Source: Candidatus Roizmanbacteria bacterium
GTDB taxonomy: Bacteria; Patescibacteriota; Microgenomatia; UBA1406; GWC2-37-13
Direction of reading: 5' to 3'
Length of the DNA stretch: 64,000 nt
Assembly (NCBI GenBank): GCA_012798265.1
Contig: JAAZNM010000005.1
Coordinates: forward strand, 62,001-126,000
A program made the position numbers and the translations under genes. This document shows positions 50,298-57,649 of this stretch, piece after piece. Positions within the stretch are counted from its first letter, which is position 1, and each line of letters opens with the position of its first letter. Under the pieces are notes generated by a model. The model was not told the DNA's origin. It saw nothing but the letters and a program-made list of their open reading frames with translations, and ran no database searches.

Positions 50298-50303
50298 TAT
50301 AAT
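50298..50303 (+). promoter_or_regulatory. -10 box of the PEGA-domain gene
   Basis: TATAAT ending 10 bases before the ATG at 50314. Confidence 0.6.
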
Positions 50304-50313
50304 CATTTTGTAT

Positions 50314-51531
50314 ATGAAAATATTGCAACGGTTGTTTCTTTTGGCGCTCCTGGCCGGCGTTTCCCTGTTGGTTATCGCCTATGCCCGCGGCTACCGTTTT
50401 GACATAGAAAAAAAGTCGGTTACCTCAACCGGTATCTTGTCCCTAAACTCGTTCCCGACCGCCGCCAAAGTTTATATCAATGATGAACTGAAAGGCGCCA
50501 CTAACGCTAACCTTACCCTACCTCCCGGAAGATACAAAGTTGAGATAAAAAAAGACGGTTATACCAGCTGGAACAAGGAAATCGCCGTCAAAGGCGAACT
50601 TGTCGTTACTCTTGATGCTTTGCTTTTTCCCCTTAATCCGTCGTTATCTCCTCAAACCAACTTGGGGATAATAAAGGCTGTTCCGATCGACCAAACCGGT
50701 AAAGTGATCGTCTTTAGCCAAAACGGCAATGACGAAAAGGATGGTATATATTTATTTGATTCTTCCAATAAGCCTTTATCGTTCTTGCCTCCCCTCAAAC
50801 CCATAATTCTGAAAAAAAACATAACCGACTCCCAAGAAATCAACTTCAATAACGTTCAGGTGTATTTTTCTCCCGATTACAAACAAGGTATATTTGAGTT
50901 TGAAAAAAATAATACAGAATCCCTACTAAAGACATCAAAAGATATCAAAGAAACCTCGGCCTATCTTTTTTCCCTTGATGAAGAAAATAAAAACGCCTTC
51001 GAGATCACCAACTCAAAAAAAGTTCTTCTTGAAGCTTGGGCCAAAGAAAAAGAAAAGGATGACCTGAAAATACTTGAAACTCTGCCCAAACAGATAGTGA
51101 AGACGGCCAGTGACTCTTTTTCCATCATCTCGCTCTCCCCTGATGAAAACAAGATCCTTTACCGAGCCAAGAATAGTCTCGTTCTGCCCTTGGCCATAAA
51201 TCCACCATTAATCGCCTCCAACCAAACACAGGAAGAGAGAAACTTAAAAAAAGATGGACTGTACGTCTATGACAAAAAAGAGGATAAAAATTTTTCCCTA
51301 CCGGCGGAAAACTCTATCCAGTGGCATCCGGATTCAAAACACCTGATAATGATTGAGGATAAAAAAATTGTTGCCGTCGATTATGACAACACAAATAAAC
51401 AGACTGTCTACTCGGGCCCATTTGAAAACTACTTCTTTATCACAACCAGTGACGGCAAGATTATTGTCTTGTCAAATCTTAATCCTGAGGCCAATAAATA
51501 CTCCGATCTCTATCTTGTCGGTATAAAATAA
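50314..51531 (+). CDS. Membrane-anchored PEGA-domain protein
   Basis: 405 residues. A membrane helix at about 5-23 precedes a PEGA domain (about 38-98): GILSLNSFPTAAKVYINDE, GATNANLTLPPGRYKVEI, then KDGYTSWNKEIAV. PEGA domains are small beta-sandwiches found in surface-exposed proteins. The remaining region (about 110-405) has repeated beta-strand blocks with IIVFSQNGNDEKDGIYLFD and SLSPDENKILYRA, like a WD40/TolB-type propeller. It probably sits on the outer face of the membrane. The ATG at 50314 is preferred over an upstream TTG because of the TATAAT position. Confidence 0.85.
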   Translation: MKILQRLFLLALLAGVSLLVIAYARGYRFDIEKKSVTSTGILSLNSFPTAAKVYINDELKGATNANLTLPPGRYKVEIKKDGYTSWNKEIAVKGELVVTLDALLFPLNPSLSPQTNLGIIKAVPIDQTGKVIVFSQNGNDEKDGIYLFDSSNKPLSFLPPLKPIILKKNITDSQEINFNNVQVYFSPDYKQGIFEFEKNNTESLLKTSKDIKETSAYLFSLDEENKNAFEITNSKKVLLEAWAKEKEKDDLKILETLPKQIVKTASDSFSIISLSPDENKILYRAKNSLVLPLAINPPLIASNQTQEERNLKKDGLYVYDKKEDKNFSLPAENSIQWHPDSKHLIMIEDKKIVAVDYDNTNKQTVYSGPFENYFFITTSDGKIIVLSNLNPEANKYSDLYLVGIK

Positions 51532-52275
51532 TTATTCTTTAAGCCTGACGGCAAATACAAGCAGTCTTTTAAGGGTGGTACCGGGTGGCCAACATGTCTG
51601 AAGGGTAAGAAACTCCTTGTTTGTTTTTCTGGTCATATACTCCACCCTGTCGGGATCAACCACTTCCCGTCCGATTACCTTGTATATGTAACGTTGACCT
51701 TTATAAAAAAGATCTATTTCGTCATTTTTTTCCAACTTGTTCAGCAGATAAAAAACGGCGTTATAGGTACCGACGTTCCAAAAATAGTCTGTCGAATGGG
51801 CAAAAAGAAAGATGTGGCCGCCTTCTCCTGGGAAAGCCGTTCCCAAAGTATGGGCCACGCCTTTAGATAAGGCGGTAAGATAAACGCCGTCATTGGAGGC
51901 ATCCACATTGGCAAGAATCCTGGCGTTGGCTCCGATTTTGGGAATGACTATACTGAATTCAGGATCCTCGGGAGTGAGTATCTCCACCTGTTTGAAATTA
52001 ATGGTTTTGGCCAACAGTCCTTTTTGGATCGGAGCCTCAACGGTACTCTTGACCGGTTCTTTGCCCTTTATCAGATACTGTTTTTTCAAAAGGCTGTTGG
52101 TGTAGTATCTGATCTCTTCCCTAACCGGTAGGTAAAAAGTCTTACCGATTATAAACAAAGATGACAATATCAAAAAATTACCAAAAGTCCTGATCGTAAG
52201 AATCTTCAGATATTCCGGAGTTTTTACCTTGTTTTTGATATGGTGATGAAAGGCCTTCAGCTTTGACTTTGGCAT
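51532..52275 (-). CDS. Sortase (class D/E-like transpeptidase)
   Basis: 247 residues. One N-terminal membrane helix at about 32-50. The sortase fold has IPKIGANARIL, the catalytic His in LFAHSTDYF (about 157), and TLQTCWPPGTTLKR with the catalytic Cys (about 226) and Arg (about 235). It joins LPxTG-type proteins to a cell-surface amine. A candidate substrate with LPKTG is encoded at 5928-6578. The ATG at 52275 lies 21 bases after a tRNA-Arg gene on the same strand, so it may be made from a tRNA-mRNA transcript. An upstream in-frame start would overlap the tRNA. Confidence 0.93.
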   Translation of the reverse strand: MPKSKLKAFHHHIKNKVKTPEYLKILTIRTFGNFLILSSLFIIGKTFYLPVREEIRYYTNSLLKKQYLIKGKEPVKSTVEAPIQKGLLAKTINFKQVEILTPEDPEFSIVIPKIGANARILANVDASNDGVYLTALSKGVAHTLGTAFPGEGGHIFLFAHSTDYFWNVGTYNAVFYLLNKLEKNDEIDLFYKGQRYIYKVIGREVVDPDRVEYMTRKTNKEFLTLQTCWPPGTTLKRLLVFAVRLKE

Positions 52276-52296
52276 TATTTTTATTTTAAACTTAGG

Positions 52297-52368
52297 TGTC
52301 CCTAGAGGGAATTGAACCCCCATCTTACCCTTAGGACGGGTCTGCTCTATCCGTTGAGCTATAGAGAC
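52297..52368 (-). tRNA. tRNA-Arg (anticodon CCT)
   Basis: Acceptor GTCTCTA/TAGGGAC with one G-U, anticodon loop GTCCTAA with CCT, T-arm GGGGG-TTCAATT-CCCTC. Reads AGG. The outermost pair of the anticodon stem (position 27-43) is G-A. CCA not encoded. The sortase gene follows on the same strand. Confidence 0.9.
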
Positions 52369-52373
52369 TTTTT

Positions 52374-52379
52374 CTTATA
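52374..52379 (-). promoter_or_regulatory. -10 box of the tRNA-Arg(CCT)/sortase transcript
   Basis: TATAAG on the minus strand, 5 bases before the mature tRNA 5' end. TTTTGA lies 16 bases further upstream. Confidence 0.35.
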
Positions 52380-52437
52380 TATTCTAACAAATTCGTCAAA
52401 ACTATTCTTTATTGTCATTGCCATCATGATTTTGATA

Positions 52438-52443
52438 TATAAT
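52438..52443 (+). promoter_or_regulatory. -10 box of the tmk/ndk operon
   Basis: TATAAT ending 9 bases before the ATG at 52453. It rules out an upstream start at 52312 that would overlap the tRNA-Arg gene. Confidence 0.6.
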
Positions 52444-52452
52444 AGTATACTT

Positions 52453-53046
52453 ATGTTCATTGTTATCGAGGGCATAGACGGAGCCGGCTGCGAAACTCAG
52501 GCCAAGCTTGTCTCCAACAAACTGAGCCAGGCCGGACACGCCAATTTTGTTCAAAAATATCCTCATTATGATACACCTGTCGGTAAAAAAATAAAAGAGT
52601 TCCTTTACGAAAGTAAAGAAATGTCTGCTGAAGAACAGTTCTTAAACTACACAATACAGTTTATTGATGACAAAGCGATGATCGAGGCTAAAAGCAAAGA
52701 TTTGATCTTTATAGCCGACCGTTATTTTACCACCACTCTCTGTTTTCAGACACTTGAAGGCTATAACGAGAAAAAAGCTTTGGAGTACGCCGATAACCAT
52801 CGGATAATCAAACCAAAATATATTTTTTACCTGGATGTCCCACCGACGATCGCCGCCCACAGAAAGTTTGGGGAGAACAAGATCCTGAACTTTAGGGAAA
52901 AAGATCTTGCTTTTATGGAGAAAACTTATGTAAAATATGACGATCTGGTCAAAAGGCAAGTTTGGGCCAAATGGATAAGAGTAAACGGCAAAAGAAAACC
53001 GGATGAGATAGCTGATGAAATCGTAAATACTATAACTAGTGATTAA
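52453..53046 (+). CDS. Thymidylate kinase-like protein with altered P-loop
   Basis: 197 residues. Opens MFIVIEGIDGAG and continues GCETQAK, so the Walker A Lys is replaced by Cys (Cys13) and the Ser/Thr by Glu, while other dTMP kinase features are kept: ADRYFTTTLCFQ (the DRY/DRF segment), KYIFYLDVPPTIAAHR (LID base), and FREKDLAFMEKTYVKYDDL. Normal function would phosphorylate dTMP for DNA synthesis. The base codons read cleanly with no frameshift. It heads an operon with two NDK genes. Either another lysine takes the role or activity differs. Confidence 0.82.
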   Translation: MFIVIEGIDGAGCETQAKLVSNKLSQAGHANFVQKYPHYDTPVGKKIKEFLYESKEMSAEEQFLNYTIQFIDDKAMIEAKSKDLIFIADRYFTTTLCFQTLEGYNEKKALEYADNHRIIKPKYIFYLDVPPTIAAHRKFGENKILNFREKDLAFMEKTYVKYDDLVKRQVWAKWIRVNGKRKPDEIADEIVNTITSD

Positions 53047-53102
53047 AAATTTTTGACTTTTAAGTTGTACTTTTGGATTTTGAATATTGAGTTAACTAAA
53101 CT
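53047..53102. repeat. AT-rich dispersed repeat copy
   Basis: TTTTTGACTTTTAAGTTG and ACTTTTGGATTTTGAATATTGAG. Resembles 3430-3470. It lies between co-directional genes. Confidence 0.4.
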
Positions 53103-53696
53103 ATGTCCGACCATTTAATCGAAAAAACCTTGATAATCCTAAAGCCCGATGCCGTTCAACGCGGTCTTGTCGGAGAGGTATTGGAATGTTTCGAAGACGT
53201 CGGACTAAAGCTACTGGCGGCCAAAATGCTCAAACCCGATACCGAAGTAATAAAAAACCATTATCCGGGTACCAAAGAGTGGATAGCCGAGATGGGACAA
53301 AAAACGCTGGCCAGCTTTAAACAATCAAGCCTTGACGTAAAAAAAACCATGGGAACGGATGATCCCAACGAGCTTGGTCAGTTTGTTTACGAACGTTTGA
53401 TAAAATACTGGCAAGAGGGCCCGATTATAGTTACCGTCTGGGAAGGAGCTCATGCCGTCGCCTTGGCCAGAAAAATAAGAGGTCATACCATTCCGTTACT
53501 GGCCGATCCGGGAACGATTCATGCCCGTCGCTCCCACGATTCTTCACCTTTGTCGTCAAGTCTTAACAGGGTCGTAAAAACCTTTGTCCATGCCTCAGGC
53601 AGTGTTGACGAAGCTGAAAGGGAAATCCTTTACTGGTTCGGGAAAGACGATTTCAAAAGTTATGAAAGAGATATAGATAGTTTGTACCTTAAATAA
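53103..53696 (+). CDS. Nucleoside-diphosphate kinase paralog, divergent active site
   Basis: 197 residues. KTLIILKPDAVQRGLVGEVL (KPD motif), EGPIIVTVWEGAHAV, and FVHASGSVDEAEREI with the catalytic His are the NDK landmarks. It is about 50 residues longer than classic NDK because of an insertion at about 55-90. Several conserved neighbours are changed: the NxxHxSD segment reads TFVHASGS (Asn to Thr, Asp to Gly), and GTIR reads GTIH. It may be less active or regulatory. The next gene is a canonical copy, so the two are likely a tandem duplication or complementary pair. Confidence 0.85.
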   Translation: MSDHLIEKTLIILKPDAVQRGLVGEVLECFEDVGLKLLAAKMLKPDTEVIKNHYPGTKEWIAEMGQKTLASFKQSSLDVKKTMGTDDPNELGQFVYERLIKYWQEGPIIVTVWEGAHAVALARKIRGHTIPLLADPGTIHARRSHDSSPLSSSLNRVVKTFVHASGSVDEAEREILYWFGKDDFKSYERDIDSLYLK

Positions 53697-53720
53697 ATTC
53701 ACTTGTGATTTTAAAAAAAT

Positions 53721-54311
53721 ATGACTAAACAACGGGCTTTACTGATAATAAAACCTGACGGTGTCCAACGAGGCCTTATCGGGAAAATACTTTCCCGCTT
53801 TGAACGGGTTGGTTTAAAAATAATCGGACTCAAGTTCATCTGGGCTAACGAAAAACAGATCAAAGATCATTATCCATCAACCGAAGCTTGGTTCAAAAAA
53901 GTCGGAGAACGGACGTTAACAAATTATGCTAAGAAAGGTCTTGACGCCAAAAAAATCTTTAAAACCGACGATGCTGTTTCCATCGGAAAAACGGTTAAAC
54001 AGTGGTTGGTGGATTATATGCAGCAGTCACCGGTTTTTCTTGTGGTCGTTGAAAGTTTTGACGTTATCGAAATCGTCCGCAAACTCTCCGGAAACACCAT
54101 CCCCGTTTTAGCGGCTCCCGGAACTATCAGAGGTGATTTTTCCCACGACACTATCGATCTGGCTAATGAACAGAGTCGCCCGCTAAGGAATATTATCCAT
54201 GCTTCTGATTCGGTTGAAGACGGAGAAAAAGAGATCAAAGTTTGGTTTAAAGAAGATGAACTTTTCGAGTATCCTCGTTGCGACGAAAAGTTTATGTTCG
54301 GTCGACAATGA
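53721..54311 (+). CDS. ndk: Nucleoside-diphosphate kinase (canonical active site)
   Basis: 196 residues. Transfers the terminal phosphate from ATP to nucleoside diphosphates. IIKPDGVQRGLIGKIL, LSGNTIP, GTIRGDFSHD and NIIHASDSVEDGEKEI are all kept, with the phospho-His in HASDS. It shares the same central insertion as the preceding paralog (about 56-92), so both derive from a long NDK form. It ends in a convergent 20-base overlap with the kinase gene. Confidence 0.93.
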   Translation: MTKQRALLIIKPDGVQRGLIGKILSRFERVGLKIIGLKFIWANEKQIKDHYPSTEAWFKKVGERTLTNYAKKGLDAKKIFKTDDAVSIGKTVKQWLVDYMQQSPVFLVVVESFDVIEIVRKLSGNTIPVLAAPGTIRGDFSHDTIDLANEQSRPLRNIIHASDSVEDGEKEIKVWFKEDELFEYPRCDEKFMFGRQ

Positions 54312-54864
54312 TCTTTCCGATGACTGTTTTTATTTTTTTGTAAAAAACATCCAAGGTCGAGTTATTGCATATAATATAATCGGCAGCCGCTATGCATCGT
54401 CTGACCTGTTGACCAGAAATTACCTGTCCCAATCCGATATCTCGTCGATCGATCTTAATAAAATCCGACCATGTTTTAGGATCCCAGGGTTTTGAACGCT
54501 TGATAAGACGGCGATAGCGGACTTCTTTCTTTGCCTTTACGGCGATTAAGACAAAATCGGGCTGTTTTTTAAGATACTCTATCTCCGCCGGATTTCTTAT
54601 GCCGGTAATCACCAACCGTCTGTCTTGTCTCTTATCCAATAAAGCCAAGGTTTTTTTTGCCAGAATCTCGTTGCCCTCTTTCCTCCTTAGCTCGTCTCCG
54701 AGATCTTGAAGAGTTTTCCTGGTAAATCTGTTTACTCCTTTTTCGTTGAGCTCCTTATGAATAACGGTCGATAAGGAAAAGGATTTGAAGCCATGTTCGT
54801 ATACCAAATAATCCGCCAGAACTTCTTTCCCGGAAGCTATTGTTCCGACTATTCCGATTAACAT
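54292..54864 (-). CDS. P-loop kinase of the dephospho-CoA/dNMP kinase-like fold
   Basis: 190 residues. The P-loop IVGTIASGKEVLADYL (Walker A with the essential Lys), LQDLGDELRR, then RRLVITGIRNPAEIEYL and an RRLIKRSKP LID-like segment. This resembles nucleoside-monophosphate kinases and the AAA_18/CoaE-like group. CoA kinase activity seems unlikely to be needed, as a DUF359-type enzyme is present at 63273-64000, so a nucleotide kinase is my favoured but unproved reading. It is the last gene of the M16, prepilin peptidase, kinase operon (13-base gap). Confidence 0.78.
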   Translation of the reverse strand: MLIGIVGTIASGKEVLADYLVYEHGFKSFSLSTVIHKELNEKGVNRFTRKTLQDLGDELRRKEGNEILAKKTLALLDKRQDRRLVITGIRNPAEIEYLKKQPDFVLIAVKAKKEVRYRRLIKRSKPWDPKTWSDFIKIDRRDIGLGQVISGQQVRRCIAAADYIICNNSTLDVFYKKIKTVIGKIIVDRT

Positions 54865-54877
54865 AATTGTTCAATGA

Positions 54878-55648
54878 TCATTTAAAACCATAGAAATAAA
54901 AGATCATCTTCGCCAGTTCTCTCTGCCAGATACAGGTAATGATCACCCCTAAAACCAAGAACGGCCCGAAAGCCACTTTGCTTTTTAATCTTTTCTTTTT
55001 AATGGCTATCAAAATAATCCCGACTATTGCTCCTAATACAAAAGCACTATACAAAGCCATAAAGCCTTTTAATATACCAAGAAAAAATCCTATCGTGAAA
55101 GATAGTTTGACATCGCCGAAACCCATACCTCGTCCTTTCGTAAACAGATATATAAATAATATCGGAGCCATGACAATCAAGCTATCGCGAAATCCATAAA
55201 TCAAACTTATGATTATATTTTTGTCAAAAAACTTAAGCAACAAAACCGATATGAAAAATGTAAGCTGCATCGAATCGGGTATTATCCTATATTTGGCATC
55301 GCTTAAGAATATGACTATTAGGCTCGAAGCTAAAGCTAAATATATCCCTCTATTTATGGGGTTGGCAGGGACGCATATGTATAAGGACAAAAAGACCGCT
55401 CCGGTTAACATCTCGACGACCGGATATTGCCATGAAAGTTTTTTGCGGCAATAGCGGCACCTTCTTCCGAGACAAAAAAAAGATATGACCGGAACAAGAT
55501 CAAACCAGGTAAGCTCATGATGACAAAAATCGCACTCCGACCGTCCCATAATCGATCTTTCTTTAGGAAGACGATCGATCAATACGTTCAAAAACGACCC
55601 TATCGATAAACCTAGAATGAATATAAAAAAAGCATTGAATGTTTCCAT
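54878..55648 (-). CDS. Prepilin peptidase (type IV leader peptidase, A24 family)
   Basis: 256 residues, mostly hydrophobic. GSFLNVLIDRLP at 17-28, then two Cys pairs CDFCHHEL and CRYCRKKL (about 39-75) in the N-terminal methylase-type loop. The catalytic aspartates are in LSDAKYRIIPD (about 115-125) and GRGMGFGDVKL (about 170-180, GxGD motif). Seven or eight membrane helices. It processes prepilins and pseudopilins. Presence means pilus or pilin-like proteins exist, maybe including the Cys-rich protein at 15588-17165. It sits between the M16 peptidase and a P-loop kinase. Confidence 0.93.
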   Translation of the reverse strand: METFNAFFIFILGLSIGSFLNVLIDRLPKERSIMGRSECDFCHHELTWFDLVPVISFFCLGRRCRYCRKKLSWQYPVVEMLTGAVFLSLYICVPANPINRGIYLALASSLIVIFLSDAKYRIIPDSMQLTFFISVLLLKFFDKNIIISLIYGFRDSLIVMAPILFIYLFTKGRGMGFGDVKLSFTIGFFLGILKGFMALYSAFVLGAIVGIILIAIKKKRLKSKVAFGPFLVLGVIITCIWQRELAKMIFYFYGFK

Positions 55649-55658
55649 CGATATCCGC

Positions 55659-56924
55659 TTAGATGTTTAAGTTAAGATCAATATGCTCAAACGGCCCGAT
55701 CATCGCCAGATTCATCGACTCTGGTCTGAAAATATCTTTTGCCAGGCTAACGATCTCTTCTTTGGAGGTTTTTTCGATATCGCCAATCGTTTCTTGAAGA
55801 GTCTCCGATGTATCTCTGAGGAGCTTTTTTTTACCGAAAAACGAGGCGACATTAATAGAGTCTTCAAGCGACAACAATAACCTGCCTTTGGTAAACTCCT
55901 TGGCTTTTTGAAGCTCTTCATCAGTTATCCCGTTGACAGATATCTTCTTGTGTTCGGCCAAGGTCGTCTCTATCGCTTCTTTGATCTTATCCGGATCATT
56001 ACTGACTCCCGCCTGTGTAACAAAGTTGCCGACATCGGCATATAATTCACGACCGGTAGATATATAATAACAAAGTCCCCGCCTCTCCCTAACCTGAATA
56101 AAAAGCCTCGATGACATACCTTTACCTAAAATAGTTGACAGAAGATCCAGGGCAATCCTCCTCTTGTCAAAAAATGAAAAAGCCCTAAAACCCAAACAAA
56201 AATGTGTCTGTTCGGTCTTTTTATACTTAAAATAAACTCTGGGTTTGTCTTGGTTCTCGACAACTTTGATGAAATCTGTTTGATTACCTTCACGCCATCG
56301 GGAAAACTTATCTTCTATAACCGACAGATAGTCTTTGTCGCCAAGTCCGCCGGCAATCACCAAAACCGCATTTTTAGGATGATACAATTTTTTTATGTAC
56401 TCCAAAAACATCTTCCTGGTAAAAGTACTGACGGTTTTTTTAAAGCCGGCGATTTCGTATCCGAGAGGATTATCTTTATAGAGGATCGTTTCAAAGATCT
56501 CGCCTATCTTTTGAATTGGTGTATCCTGATACATATTGATCTCTTCGATGATAACCCCCTTTTCCCTATCGATTTCCTCATCCATAAGTAAAGGATGGAG
56601 TACCATATCGGACAAAACATCAATAATGCGTGTAAAGTGCTCGTTAGTAGCTTTTATCCAATAACCTGTGTGATCTTTTGAGGTAAAGGCATTAAACACT
56701 CCTCCCAAACCCTCAACTACCGAAGATATCACGTAAGAAGATGGATATTTCCGGCTTCCCTTGAAAGCCATGTGCTCAAAAAAATGAGCTATGCCGTTGT
56801 TTTTCTCGTTTTCATAACGGGAACCGGCCCCGACAAGAAGCAAGGTCGTCAAAGTCGGAAAAGCTTTGGTATCGACCAACACTACCCGCAGACCATTTTT
56901 TAGAGTATGGTGACGAGGTAACAT
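55659..56924 (-). CDS. M16 family zinc metallopeptidase (insulinase-like)
   Basis: 421 residues. HFFEH at 47-51 is the inverted HxxEH zinc motif; the distal Glu sits in VIIEEINMYQDTP (about 119-131). A second, inactive domain follows (VFHNAF-like and GLCYYISTGREL words), as in the classic one-gene M16B form. Such proteins are common in bacteria; the physiological substrate is unclear. It has no signal peptide. First gene of the operon with prepilin peptidase and a kinase. Confidence 0.93.
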   Translation of the reverse strand: MLPRHHTLKNGLRVVLVDTKAFPTLTTLLLVGAGSRYENEKNNGIAHFFEHMAFKGSRKYPSSYVISSVVEGLGGVFNAFTSKDHTGYWIKATNEHFTRIIDVLSDMVLHPLLMDEEIDREKGVIIEEINMYQDTPIQKIGEIFETILYKDNPLGYEIAGFKKTVSTFTRKMFLEYIKKLYHPKNAVLVIAGGLGDKDYLSVIEDKFSRWREGNQTDFIKVVENQDKPRVYFKYKKTEQTHFCLGFRAFSFFDKRRIALDLLSTILGKGMSSRLFIQVRERRGLCYYISTGRELYADVGNFVTQAGVSNDPDKIKEAIETTLAEHKKISVNGITDEELQKAKEFTKGRLLLSLEDSINVASFFGKKKLLRDTSETLQETIGDIEKTSKEEIVSLAKDIFRPESMNLAMIGPFEHIDLNLNI

Positions 56925-56973
56925 AGGTATATATTCTACCTAAAAAAACTGTGAGTAACAACCTGAAGAATTC

Positions 56974-56982
56974 TGATAAAAT
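56974..56982 (+). promoter_or_regulatory. Extended -10 box of tRNA-Gln
   Basis: TGA followed by TAAAAT at 56977-56982, 11 bases before the mature tRNA 5' end. Confidence 0.45.
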
Positions 56983-56993
56983 ATATTCGATCA

Positions 56994-57064
56994 TCGGGGG
57001 TCGTCTAACGGTAGGACAACGGACTCTGAATCCGTTTATCATGGTTCAAATCCATGCCCCCGAG
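56994..57064 (+). tRNA. tRNA-Gln (anticodon CTG)
   Basis: Acceptor TCGGGGG/CCCCCGA, anticodon stem ACGGA/TCCGT with loop CTCTGAA, T-arm CATGG-TTCAAAT-CCATG. Reads CAG. Discriminator G; CCA not encoded. Confidence 0.93.
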
Positions 57065-57085
57065 CAAGCCTTAAAATAGCCTCTT

Positions 57086-57538
57086 TTATTTTCTGATCGT
57101 CCTCATATTACGATCCCTTTGGCCGGGCAAAAAAGATACCTCGATAACCGGATTTTCATAAGGGTGAACCTGCCTTATCGCTTCAACCGCTTTAGGCACT
57201 TTTTTTGTCGGACATTGCATCAGTATGCGGGCTGATGGGACCTCTTCCCTAACTCCGGTCTGACCGATTGCGGGCATAGCTCCATCAACCGGAACAAAGG
57301 TCTCTATACCACCTCTTAAGACCATTGCCACTCTTTTATAGCTTTCCCAGGTATTGCCGGCTCCGGCTTGAGCAGCCGCATCTATGATCCTGTTGATTAA
57401 TTCTGCCTTGTCCGGACAGTTTACGGCTATCTGGGATATCTCAGGAAAAACCCTTTCTTTCAGAGAAGATATCGAAAGCAGAAGATTTGTATAAAGATGT
57501 AGCAAAGATTCATCAGGCCGGGGTTTGATTTTCTCCAT
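57086..57538 (-). CDS. NIF3/YqfO-like PII/CutA-fold domain protein
   Basis: 150 residues. The C-terminal 90 residues match the PII/CutA-like insert of YqfO/NIF3 proteins: AGAGNTWESYKRVAMVLRG, GAMPAIGQTGVREEV and VEAIRQVHPYENPVIEV, where HPYE is the signature. The N-terminal 55 residues are helical and do not form the metal-binding NIF3 halves, so this is a stand-alone domain. CutA-like folds bind metal or small ligands. The ATG follows a TATAAT by 10 bases. Confidence 0.72.
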   Translation of the reverse strand: MEKIKPRPDESLLHLYTNLLLSISSLKERVFPEISQIAVNCPDKAELINRIIDAAAQAGAGNTWESYKRVAMVLRGGIETFVPVDGAMPAIGQTGVREEVPSARILMQCPTKKVPKAVEAIRQVHPYENPVIEVSFLPGQRDRNMRTIRK

Positions 57539-57548
57539 TATAGCCTAT

Positions 57549-57554
57549 ATTATA
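57549..57554 (-). promoter_or_regulatory. -10 box of the NIF3-like gene
   Basis: TATAAT on the minus strand, 10 bases before the ATG at 57538. Confidence 0.5.
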
Positions 57555-57604
57555 ATGCCATAAGGATGAAAAATCAATGTTTGTATTATCGCAATACTCC
57601 AAAC

Positions 57605-57633
57605 TTGACAAAAACCTTGAAATAAGGGATAAT
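57605..57633 (+). promoter_or_regulatory. Promoter of the methyltransferase-like gene
   Basis: -35 TTGACA (57605-57610), 17-base spacer, -10 GATAAT (57628-57633), 16 bases to the ATG. No Shine-Dalgarno follows. Confidence 0.65.
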
Positions 57634-57649
57634 ATATCTTTAAATTACT

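Noticed and set aside
52312-52452. Longer N-terminus for the thymidylate kinase-like gene
   Set aside because: It would overlap the tRNA-Arg gene and lie upstream of the TATAAT box at 52438-52443.
54292-54864. CoaE dephospho-CoA kinase
   Set aside because: The P-loop protein lacks clear CoaE motifs and a DUF359 enzyme for the same step is encoded at 63273-64000; kept as a generic P-loop kinase.
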